From Entelurus aequoreus (lineage: Eukaryota; Chordata; Actinopteri; Syngnathiformes; Syngnathidae): DNA of 64,000 nucleotides. Location of the stretch: positions 22,725,208-22,789,207 of the forward strand of contig NC_084743.1 of the NCBI RefSeq assembly GCF_033978785.1. The letters run 5' to 3'. The notes beneath the pieces are model-generated. The model was given only the letters and a program-made list of their open reading frames with translations, did no database searches and was not told the origin of the DNA. Below, piece by piece: positions 12,380-26,592 of this stretch (positions within the stretch are counted from its first letter, which is position 1; each line of letters starts with the position of its first letter). The position numbers were made by a program, and so were the translations under genes.

Positions 12380-16686
<4,307 letters not shown>

Positions 16687-16695
<9 letters not shown>

Positions 16696-17753
16696 GGTAG
16701 ACGTGACCTCGGACGACTGAGAGGACCTGCTAGTCCTGGACAGCGACGGTCTCTCCAGGACGCGCATCTTCCTCAAGATCTGCTGCAGCCTACCGCGGAA
16801 CTTCTCCCCCACGAAGGCGTACAACACCGGGTTGACGCAGCTGTGCAGCAGGCCCAGACTCTGCGTGGCGAACATGGCCTGATCCACCGCCATCCTGGCG
16901 GGGCACTGGTACGCCACTATTTTGGCCCTGAAGAAGGTGTCCGTCATCACGGCGATGTGGTACGGCGTCCAGCACAGCAGGAACGCCACGAACACGCACA
17001 CGATCACCCTCATGGCGCGTTGCCGCTGGAACCCGCCGCGGACGCGGAGCAGGCGCCGGATGGTGACGCCGTAACAGAAGAGCATGACGGCCAGGGGGAT
17101 GATGAAACCCAGGGAGTGGCGCAGAACTCTCGTGGCCAGGCGCCAATCGTTGGCGCTGCCCGGGTCGTAGAGCTCGGCGCACACCGTCTGACTGGAGTTG
17201 CTGGAGGAATAGGAGGAGTAAAACAACCCCGGGAGGGAGAGAAGGGCGCCGACGGCCCAGACCGCTGCGCAGATGGTCCAACTGATGAGCTGCCGGTTGG
17301 ACCGCCGGGCCTCCATGGCTCGCACGATGGCCATGTAGCGGTCCATGCTGATGCACGTGAGGAAGAGGATGCTGGAGTAGAAACTCAGCTCCTGCACGAT
17401 GGTGATGATTTTGCACATGGTGTCGCCGAACACCCAGCCCCTGGTGACGGAGGTGGCCCAGAACGGGAGCGTGACGGCCAGCAGGAGGTCGGCCAGCGCC
17501 AGGTGGAGGAGGAAGAGGTCGGAAGGGGGCAGCGCCTGCTTGCTGAGTCCGATCACCAGACCCACCACCAGGTTTCCGGGGATGGCCAGGAGGAAGACCG
17601 CGATGTAGAAAACGCAGACGAAAAGCGTCACCGCGTCCGGGATGGAGAAGGGGCTGCAGGGCTGGGTCTCCGGGTCGATGACGAATTCCGAGTCATTGTA
17701 GGTGAAGTTGAGTTCCTCGTAGATGGAGTAGAAGTCGAAAATGAAGGACTGAT
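16687..17753 (-). CDS. CXC chemokine receptor (CXCR1/CXCR2-like), main coding exon
   Basis: Seven-transmembrane chemokine receptor for leukocyte migration at the plasma membrane. The exon gives 354 complete codons plus stop, with a first codon completed from an upstream exon. Seen in order: an acidic, Tyr-rich N terminus with an N-glycosylation site (NFT) and a PC motif; TM1 with GNLVVG; TM2 with LALADLLLAVTLPFWA; the TM3 Cys; DRYMAIV at about residue 138 (DRY box); a CAEL Cys in loop 2; LGFIIPLAVMLFCYG in TM5; CWTPYH in TM6; and NPVLYAF in TM7. The C tail is Ser/Thr-rich for phosphorylation. The phrases DWR, AMRVI and LHSCVNP resemble CXCR1/2. No in-frame Met precedes the domain; an acceptor (CTCGCCACCAG|AT) in phase 1 sits at 17754-17755 on minus. 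CXCR1 and CXCR2 cannot be told apart here, so no symbol is given. Confidence 0.85.
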
Positions 17754-17828
17754 CTGGTGGCGAGATCAGAACAACAGCATGAAATCAACTCAACACGTCG
17801 AATAATCAAATTGTGGCTCCATCTAGTG

Positions 17829-18050
17829 CAGGGGTCGGCAACCCACAATGTTGAAAGAGCCATTTTGGACCAAAAATACAACAACAAAAAATCTGTCTGG
17901 TGCCACAAAATCATAAAAACTTTCTATAAGTGTTATAAAGTGGCAACACATGCTGTAAGTGTCTATATTAGCTATAATACCCACACAGCAGAAGACTGCT
18001 ATACGGATCCGCCTTCAAGTTGCCCAACACATTCGTTTTGGCTCCGCCTA
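17829..18050. mobile_element. partial hAT-like element carrying one 86-bp satellite monomer
   Basis: Begins with the terminal sequence caggggtcggcaacccacaa, as in the next element, but no matching right end is seen before that element starts. Positions about 17919-17979 (tataagtgttataaagtggc and agtgtctatattagctataa) match the monomer of the 23930-26390 satellite. Confidence 0.65.
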
Positions 18051-18053
18051 GAG

Positions 18054-18758
18054 CAGGGGTCGGCAACCCAAAATGTTGAAAGAGCCATATTGGAGCAAAA
18101 ATACAAAAACAAATCTGTCTGGAGCCGCAACAAATTAAAAGCCATATTACATACAGATAGTGTGTCATGAGATATACATTGAATTGAGATGACTTAAAGG
18201 AAACTAAATGAGCTCAAATATAGCTACAAATGAGGCATAATGATGCAATATGTACATATAGCTAGCCTAAATAGCATGTTAGCATCGATTAGCTTGCAGT
18301 CATGCAGTGACCAAATATGTCTGATTAGCACTACACACAAGTCAATAACATCAACAAAACTCACCTTTGTGCATTCACGCACAACGTTAAAAGTTTGGTG
18401 GACAAAATGAGACGGAAAAAGAAGTGGCATAAAACACGTCCTAGAAAGTCGGAGAAAGTTATACATGTAAACATACTAAGGTGAGTTCAAGGACCGCCTA
18501 AATTAGTAGGACAAAACGGCGCTCGCCAAATACTCGAATCAGTGAAGCATGTTTAATACAAACAGTGTGCTTTATAACAATTAGGGAGGTTTGTGTCATG
18601 TTTGTCCTCCTACAGACACCATATTAAAACAAAAAATATATTTTTTTCCCCCTCATCTTTTTCCATTTTTCATACATTTTTTAAAAAGCTTCAGAGAGCC
18701 ACTAGGGCGGCGCTAAAGAGCCGCATGCGGCTCTAGAGCCGCGGGTTGCCGACCCCTG
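18054..18758. mobile_element. hAT-like non-autonomous element
   Basis: The left end caggggtcggcaaccc and the right end gggttgccgacccctg are perfect inverted repeats. The interior has agagccatattggagcaaaa and, at the right, gagccgcatgcggctctaga. No convincing 8-bp duplication flanks it, so it may be old or rearranged. It has no transposase. Confidence 0.8.
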
Positions 18759-19029
18759 CAATAGGATAATGTAAACAACACTGCCAGAGCCGCAATGAGT
18801 TTATAGTAGGTGTGTGAATGATCAACAATCAATATTATTGGCAAAAATAGAGGGCCCCAAAATCTAATTTTGCTTAGGGCCCCATGGAGGCTTGGGCCGG
18901 CACTGTCCATCATCATTTATGTATGATTGTAATGACGTTGTTTGATATTAGGACTAGCAGTAAAACTTTATATTCTGTAAAAAAAAGGCTGTTTTATTTC
19001 CAGCGCCGCCTCCCAGAATGCTTTGCATG

Positions 19030-19100
19030 GGGACGTGCGTCTGACGTCACGTATCCAGAAAATTCGAAATGGCTGCACGCGGTAGGTGAGGCGGGAGCGA
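19030..19100 (+). promoter_or_regulatory. CRE-containing, CpG-bearing candidate promoter/first exon
   Basis: A full cAMP-response palindrome (tgacgtca, near 19042) lies 27 bp upstream of gaaATGGCTGCACGCG, which is directly followed by GTAGGT, a possible splice donor in phase 1. This could be a promoter and short first coding exon of a plus-strand gene. No partner exon is established. The interval 18759-19030 contains only degraded repeat-like sequence. Confidence 0.25.
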
Positions 19101-19280
19101 AGAAAAGTGGAAAAGAGTGTTATTCGTCAAAAAACCCACACAACGACGGTCATTATTTCGCCGTGCTATTGTAAAATTGTCTTTTATCTGTGTTTTGTGT
19201 TCCGGGGGACCCCGACTCCAGAATTTGAAGGTTTCCCGTGTGATATAGTAAATGAACGTTTCAAAAGTTCAATACAGTTA

Positions 19281-20216
19281 ACTTAGGCCAGGGGTCGGCA
19301 ACCCGCGGCTCCGGAGCCGCATGCGGCTCAGCTCCATACATGCCAACCCCCCGATTTTCCCAGGAGATTTAAGAATCTCAGTGTCTCTCATAGATTACTC
19401 CCAGGGAAAAAATAATCCTATTTACACTCTAATTACTAAATAAAGGGCGTGCCCTAATTGCACTGCAGTAATTGTCCTCTATAGCATTTACATGCATGTT
19501 GTTATTACTTGTACACACAGGAGACAGCAAAGCATACTTACTCATCAGCCACACAGCTTACACTGACGGTAGCCGTATCAAACAACTTTAACATTGTTAC
19601 GTTACAAATATGCGCCACACTGTGAACCCACACCAAAAAAGAATGAAAAACACATTTCTGGAGAACATCCCACCGTAACACAACATAAACACAACACAAC
19701 CATTACCCAGAATCCCATGCAGCCCTAACTCTTCCGGTCTACATTATACACCCCCGCTACCACCAAATCCCCACACACATCACCCCCCCCCCCCCCCCCT
19801 CTCCGTGCGTTGGTTGAGCGGAAGAGTTAGGGCTGCATGGGATTCTGGGTATTGGTACCGTCAGTGTAAGATGTGTGGCTGCTGAGGTAGTACGCCTTGC
19901 TGTCACTTACATGAGCAAGCTATGTTGTGTCATCACGCTCTGATATTCGGGAGTCTCCCGGGAAAAATGAGGGTGTTGGCAAGTATTACGCTATCAAGCG
20001 CCATTCATTCAAAACTCGCGGGCTGCTTTAAAGTGCGTGCCGGTGCGTGTGTCGGAGACCCCTGGTTAACAAAGCACAAAGCATTTAAGCTTTGTATGTG
20101 GTGTTTTTCATTTTAAATTTTAATTTTTTTTTGTGGCTCCCATTACTTTCTTTAATTTGTGAAACTTGCCAAAATGGCTCTTTGAGTGGTAAAGGTTGCC
20201 GACCCCTGACTTAGGC
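19281..20216. mobile_element. hAT-like element with perfect 8-bp target-site duplication
   Basis: The element spans 19289-20208 with ends caggggtcggcaacc and ggttgccgacccctg. It is flanked on both sides by acttaggc (19281-19288 and 20209-20216), the exact 8-bp duplication expected for hAT transposition. It holds a second, nested element (about 19336-19986) with ends atacatgccaac and ttggcaagtat, which contains a long inverted repeat. No transposase frame is present. Confidence 0.9.
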
Positions 20217-20778
20217 TATCTTTTGTTAGACGCTGTGAATGTGTGTAGGTTACATGCTACGATATTCCACATATTTCCAACTGGTTGAAACGAAAGCGTA
20301 TTACTTTATTGTCAGTGTTGTTTAGGCCCAGGTCGCCAACGTTACTTCGTTAGTCAACAACGTAACGTTAACGGAGTGGAAACAGCCGTTCTTTGCTATT
20401 AATATGAGTGTGTATTATTTCTTTCTTTGTTCTTTCGTGGAGCTCGAGATCCTGTTTACTGTGGACTAGCTGTGTGTGACGCCCTGTTGTTTTTGTTTCC
20501 ATTCAAAAAAAAAAGGTATGTCTATTATGTGTTTTTTGGTATAGTTAATTGTAGAAAAAAATATGAAATGAGGTGATGTGAGTGGGAAAAATTGCTGCAC
20601 ATATTAAGGATCCTTTTTCTTGATCTATATTTTTGTTATTTGCTGATGTATATATTTTATATACTGTTTTTTATTTAATTAATTTATTAGAGACTATTTT
20701 ATTCTTTATTTACCTTTTTTTATTATTATTATTTTATTTACTATTATTATTATTATTTCCACATGTAAGCATAAAAAA
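20217..20778. other. unassigned AT-rich intergenic stretch
   Basis: No exon with a convincing frame and splice sites was found. The left part (20330-20520) is less AT-rich and has a few CpG dinucleotides. The right part grades into (TTA)n-like sequence before the LINE. Confidence 0.5.
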
Positions 20779-22260
20779 TTGATCATATTAGTACATTGTT
20801 TGATTGCTTCCATAATTGAATTCCACATACTGATATACTGAAGGTCTTAAGTGTTGTACGTGCGTACAAATGTTTTAAATTACATTTCTCTCTAAGATTA
20901 TTTTTCTCCTCTTTTTTTGAGAAGAATTGTTGTATATTCTTGGGTAGCAGGTTATAGTTTGCTTTGATTATAATTTTAGCTGTTTGCAAATTCACTGTGT
21001 TGTGGAATTTCAGTATCTTTGATTCAATAAATAAAGGATTTGTGTGTTCTCTATATCCAACATTATATATTATTCTAACTGATCTTTTTTGTAACACCGT
21101 TAATGAATGAAGTGTACTTTTGTAATTATTTCCCCATATTTCTGCACAATAAATCAGATATGTAACACTAGTGAGCAGTAGAGAATATGAAGTGATTTTT
21201 TGTCTAGAACATGTTTTGCTTTATTCATTATTGACGTGTTTCTTGCTATTTTATGTTGTATATTTTTTACTTGAGATTTCCAGTTCAATTTATCATCAAT
21301 CATTATACCTAGAAATTTGGTTTCATTTACTCTTTCAATTTCTATTCCGTCTATTTGTATTTGTGTTTGACTTTCTCTTCTACTGTTACCAAATAGCATT
21401 ATTTTAGTGTTACTGAGATTCAAAGATAGTCTGTGTTTGTCAAACCATCTTTTTAATTTGTTAATTTCTTCTGTTATTTGTATTATCTTCTGTGTGTTCT
21501 CTCCTGAACAAAACGCTGTTGTATCATCCGCAAATAATACTAACTTTAAATCTTTTGTAACTTTACAAATGTCATTTATATAGAGATTGAATAATTTAGG
21601 TCCTAGTATTGATCCCTGAGGTACACCACAGGATATATTTAGCGTTGTAGACGTGTGTTCGCCTAGCTTCACGTATTGTTTCCTGTTCTTTAGATAACTT
21701 CTTATCCAGTTTAAGACTAACCCTCTGATGCCATATCGTTCTAGTTTTTTTATTAAAATATTGTGATTAATTGTGTCAAATGCTTTAGTTGGATCCATAA
21801 AAACTGCTGCCGCACATTTTTTACTATCTATTGCATTGGTAATTTCTTCTGTAATTTCAATTAAAGCCATTGAAGTTGAAACATTAGCTCTGTATCCATA
21901 TTGGTTCTCTTCGAGTATTCTATTTTTATTTATGAAACTCTCTAATCTGTTATTGAACAGTTTTTCAATGATTTTAGAAAATTGAGGAAGTAAAGAAACA
22001 GGTCTATAATTTGTAAATTGATGTTTATCTCCAGTCTTATAAATTGGTGCAACTTTAGCTTTTTCATTTTGTTTGGAAATTTACCTGTTTGAAATGATAG
22101 GTTACTAATATACATCAATGGTCCTGAGATCTCTTCAATAACATTTTTTATCGTTTCCATATCAATTCCGTTACAATCAGTTGAAGTCTTAGATTTAAAC
22201 ATTTTTCACGATTGTAACTATTTCCTCCTGTGTCACATTACTGAGGAACATGGAGTTGGG
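20779..22260 (-). mobile_element. CR1/Rex-like LINE, truncated and frameshifted
   Basis: Minus-strand reverse-transcriptase element. The largest frame (21154-21870) shows TKAFDTINHNILIKKLERYG, CGVPQGSILGPKLFNLYIND and LFADDTTAF (catalytic FADD). The upstream part (about 21942-22250) has typical pre-RT sequence with FKSKTSTDCNGID and frameshifts. The downstream part (20783-21097) has LQKRSVRIIYNVGYREHTNP and LYARTTLKTF. Its 3' UTR is missing beyond about 20779. The same family appears at 59749-60572. Its right border falls inside an exon of the plus-strand gene at 22260, which it interrupts. Confidence 0.88.
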
Positions 22261-23434
22261 ATTTGCAATCTGAGGCAGAGAATGAGGAGCTGCCAGAAAA
22301 AAGGAACAGGAAGCCAGTGTAAGTGTGTTCCGTCTTGTTTTTGTCATGTTTCTACAGTAATAGGAAGGTTATTTCCGGTAGCATTCAAAAATAGACCAGA
22401 GATGCTTGTACTATATGTATATTTGGCAATTTTGGTATTGCAATAATCCTAATGATATGGTTACCCAACAGCCATCGTCTCGGGGACTCGGATGATAGCG
22501 AAGAAGACCCGGGAAATGGTGACCTAGCATCTCTGGGGTTGGCAAGCCAATTGCACAGGCAGAGTAAGGAATAATCTCTTAACATAGAAAAAACGAAACC
22601 ACCACATTAATATTAAAGATATGGTTAACATTCTTAGTGCTAAAGATATTCCCCTCTCCTTGTATCCCTTCTCCCAGCTCCACCGTCTCGCCGAGTGCCA
22701 GCAAGAGTCATGAGTACTTGTCAACTCGACTCCTCAACTGGAGATAACTTTCTAGGTAAAGACTGATCTCCGAAATAATATCTCAGCATCCAGTAACCAT
22801 GGTTAACAGATCACAACCATTTAATACCAATGTATCTCCCTTAGCACCTCACCATGGGGAAGGACGTATTCATATGCCTTCACCAGCACCTGCATTAAAC
22901 ATGCAGAGAGTTACACAAGGTAGGGACTGATCTCTGAAATATTAGTGTATAGATAGTCCCCTTTGGGTATTACCAGTCATGGTTAACTGATGGCTCTCTC
23001 ACAATGCCCACCTCACTAGGAACGGCAGTCCCTCCTCGACTCCCTCCACCCCCCTCACCAGCAGCCCTCAACATGTGGCAGACAGAGGAGCCTGGATCCA
23101 GCCTGGCCTACAGGCCAACATGGCGAGGGGGAAGAATGGCCGACAACATTTCCTGCTCTGGTGAGCAATAACTGACAAATACCGGATGGTCATTCTGTGC
23201 CACAAATTTTGGAAAAAATTCAAATTCACAAGCAATCACATATTTTCTTCAAACTTTGTCAATAACTTTTGTCATTAACGAAGGTCAATAGCTAATGTCA
23301 GGATTATGAGTAATGAGGATAAACACTGAAACATGTTAATTTTATACTGCTGTTTGTCAACAGCGCCTGAGGTAATCCACATCCTTAGCCTGCTGGAACA
23401 TATGAAGCACAACCAAGACCAGCTGATTGCGAAG
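22260..23434 (+). pseudogene. truncated multi-exon gene resembling fish DUF4806-type proteins
   Basis: Five complete exons and the end of a sixth, all with AG/GT borders and matching phases: ..22318 (phase 2 at end), 22472-22563, 22678-22755, 22845-22919, 23020-23160 (each ending phase 1) and 23364-23434 (ending phase 0). Joined, they read without a stop: DLQSEAENEELPEKR, then an acidic stretch GDSDDSEEDPG, Pro-rich linkers (PRLPPPPSPAAL) and a helical ILSLLEHMKHNQDQLIAK. The overall pattern is like uncharacterised DUF4806 proteins of fish; this is recognition, not a search. The 5' part is cut by the LINE ending at about 22260. After a 74-bp intron an exon starting at 23509 runs into another LINE with a stop. 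It is probably non-functional unless other exons lie elsewhere. Confidence 0.6.
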
Positions 23435-23435
23435 G

Positions 23436-23508
23436 TAAACTTCTTAAGCCTTGAATAGGTCAATAATTCATAATGACATTGATTTTGATTCATTATTATT
23501 TTTTACAG
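23436..23508 (-). repeat. inverted copy of the repeat family A core, forming an intron
   Basis: The sequence ccttgaataggtcaataatt followed by cataatgacattgattttga is the reverse complement of the core found throughout 7190-16300. It fills almost the whole interval between a donor (AAG|GTAAAC) and an acceptor (TTTTTTACAG). Confidence 0.8.
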
Positions 23509-23793
23509 AAAGAAACAGCCTACATGGCAGCCTACATGGGGGTGCTCCACTAACCACGTTAAACCCAGATTCCGAACTAACAAAGGTCTTAACTCATTCT
23601 CTTTCTATGCCACATCAATGTGGAATGCGCTCCCAACAGGTATAAAAGAAAGGGCATCTCTATCCTCCTTCAAAACCGCAATAAAAGTTCACCTCCAGGC
23701 AGCTACAACCCTAAACTAACACCCTCCCCGGATTGCTAATAATCAAATGTAAACAATCAAATGCAGATACTTTTTCTTTTTCTTATGCCTTCT

Positions 23794-23872
<79 letters not shown>

Positions 23873-23915
23873 GTCCACTACTTGATGTCCATACCGGACA
23901 TCAAGCCGCGGAGTG
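23509..23915 (+). mobile_element. LINE 3' end (L2/CR1-like) with (CT)n
   Basis: One reading frame gives the typical LINE C terminus (SFYATSMWNALPTGIKERAS, then LSSFKTAIKVHLQ), followed by a stop and a 3' UTR containing a (CT)n run at about 23799-23870. After it comes tgtccactacttgatgtcca, a stretch often seen in this fish LINE tail. The element is strongly 5'-truncated and its far 3' tail is also missing. Confidence 0.75.
23799..23870. repeat. (CT)n microsatellite
   Basis: About 36 uninterrupted CT units within the LINE 3' UTR. Confidence 0.97.
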
Positions 23916-23929
23916 TTTTTGCTGTGTGG

Positions 23930-26390
23930 GTAGCCTACTATCAAAATGATTTTAAAAGTCTATATAAGTGTTATAAAGAAGGCAACACATGATGTAAGTG
24001 TCTATATTAGCTATAATAGCCTACTATCAAAAAAATACTTTCAAAGTCTTATATAAGTGTTATAAAGAAAGCAACACATGACGTAAGTGTCTATATTAGC
24101 TTTAATAGCCTACTATATAAATGACTTTAAAAGTTTTATAAAAGTGTTATAAATAAAGCAACACATGATGTAAGTGCCCATATTAGCTATAATAGCCTAC
24201 TATCAAAATGACTTTAAAAGTCTTCTATAAGTGTTATAAAGTGGCAACACATGCTGTAAGTGTCTATATTAGCTATAATAGCCTACTATCAAAAATTACT
24301 TTGAAAGTCTTATATAAGTGTTATAAAGAAGGCAACACATGCTGTAAGTGTTTATATTAGCTATAATAGCCTACTATCAAAATGACTTTGAAAGTCTTAT
24401 ATAAATGTTATAAAGAAGGCAACACACGACGTAAGTGTTTATATTAGCTATAATAGCCTACTATCAAAATTACTTTAAAAGTCTTAAATAAGTGTTATAA
24501 AGAAAGCAACACATGACGTAAGTGTCTATATTAGCTATAATAGCCTACTATCAAAATGACTTTAAAAGTCTTCTATAAGTGTTATAAAGTGGCAACACAT
24601 GCTGTAAGTGTCTATATTAGCTATAATAGCCTACTATCAAAAATTACTTTGAAAGTCTTATATAAGTGTTATAAAGAAGGCAACACATGCTGTAAGTGTT
24701 TATATTAGCTATAATAGCCTACTATCAAAATGACTTTGAAAGTCTTATATAAGTGTTATAAAGAAGGCAACACACGACGTAAGTGTTTATATTAGCTATA
24801 ATAGCCTACTATCAAAATTACTTTAAAAGTCTTAAATAAGTGTTATAAAGAAAGCAACACATGATGTAAGTGTTTATATTAGCTATAATAGCCTACTATC
24901 AAAATGACTTTAAGTCTTATATAAGTGGTATAAAGAAGGCAACACATGATGTAAGTGTCTATATTAGCTATATTAGCCTACTATCAAAAAATTACTTTAA
25001 AAGTATTCTATAAGGGTTATAAAGAAGTCAACATGTGATGTAAGTGTCTATATTAGCTATAATAGCCTACTATCAAAATGACTTTAAAAGTCTTATATCA
25101 GTGTTATAAAGAAGGCAACACATGATGTAAGTGTCTATATTAGCTATAATAGCCTACTATCAAAATTATTTTAAAAGTCTATATCAGTGTTATAAAGAAG
25201 GCAACACATGACGAAAGTGTCTATATTAGCTATAATAGCCTACTATCAAAAAAATACTTTAAAAGTCTTATATAAGTGTTATAAAGAAGGCAACACATGA
25301 CGTAAGTGTCTATATTAGCTTTAATGACCTACTATCAAAATGACTTTGAAAGTCTTCTATAAGTGTTATAAAGTGGCAACACATGATGTAAGTGTCTATA
25401 TTAGCTATAATAGCCTACTATCAAAAATTACTTTGAAAGTCTTATATAAGTGTTATAAAGAAGGCAACACATGCTGTAAGTGTTTATATTAGCTATAATA
25501 GCCTACTATCAAAATGACTTTGAAAGTCTTATATAAGTGTTATAAAGAAGGCAACACATGACGTAAGTGTTTATATTAGCTATAATAGCCTACTATCAAA
25601 ATGACTTTAAAAGTCTTGTATAAGTGTTATAATGAAGGCAACATAGTGGAGTGTTTTAAGTCTCGTCTTAAGACCCACTTTTATTCTTTGGCATTTAACA
25701 CTACGTGAGTTGTGTGGTCCTCTGTCCTCTGTTGTCCTCTGTGTTTTTTTTATAAATGTTTCTATTTACTGTTTTAATTTTTCTTTCCCTTTAAAATCTT
25801 TTTTAATCATATTCGTTTTTATATTGGTTTTATATTTATTTATTTGTTGTTTTTATTCAGTCATTGGTGGAGCTAAGGATAATATTTGAACATTGTTTTT
25901 AATATTGTTTTTAATATTGCTGTGCAGCACATTGGGAACATTTTTGTTGTTTAAATGTGCATATATAAATAAAGTGGATTGGATTGGATATTAGCTATGA
26001 TAGCCTACTATCAAAATGACTTTAAAAGTCTTATATAAGTGTTGTAAAGACAGCAATACATGACGTAAGTGTCTATACTAGCTATAATAGCCTACTATCA
26101 AAATTACTTTAAAAGTCTTGTATAAGTGTTATAAAGAAGGCAACACATGATGTAAGTGTCTATATTAGCTATAATAGCCTACTATCAAAATGACTTTAAA
26201 AGTCTTATATAAGTGTTATAATGAAGGCAACACATGACGTACGTGTCTATATTAGCTATATTAGCCTACTATGATTTTGATAGTAGGCTTTATAACACTT
26301 ATAACACTTTATATAGTGTTATAAAGAAGGCAACACATGACGTAAGTGTCTATATTAGCTATAATAGCCTATTATCAAAATGACTATGTG
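23930..26390. repeat. satellite array of about 86 bp
   Basis: About 25 copies of tagcctactatcaaaatgac, tttaaaagtcttatataagt, gttataaagaaggcaacaca and tgatgtaagtgtctatatta. Local blocks are near-identical (compare 24180-24480 with 24540-24840), showing recent multi-unit duplication. It is interrupted by a LINE tail (25650-25985). Near 26262-26320 a short piece is inverted. One monomer also occurs at 17919-17979. Confidence 0.95.
25650..25985 (+). mobile_element. LINE 3' end inserted in the 86-bp satellite
   Basis: A short coding remnant reads VECFKSRLKTHFYSLAF, the usual C terminus of L2-type ORF2, then a stop. The 3' UTR contains ctgtgcagcacattgggaac and aaataaagtggattggattg, with a (GGATT)n tail. 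Satellite sequence resumes on both sides. Confidence 0.85.
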
Positions 26391-26394
26391 TCGC

Positions 26395-26592
26395 AGACTG
26401 ACGCAAATCTTTTTTTTTTTTATGCTTTTCAAGTGGAATTCTTAAGCCGTCTCCGATGCTTTATGTCTTGTTTATTGTTTTTAATGTAACCTTGCTGCTG
26501 CCCTCTTGGCCAGGTCTCCCTTGGAAAAGAGATTTTTGATCTCAATGGGATTTTACCCGATGAAATAAAGGCTAAATAAAAAATAAAAAACT
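26395..26592 (+). mobile_element. LINE 3' UTR fragment
   Basis: Contains gctgctgccctcttggccag and ctcccttggaaaagagattt, then tgaaataaaggctaaataaa, a LINE 3' end common in teleost genomes. No coding part remains. Confidence 0.7.
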
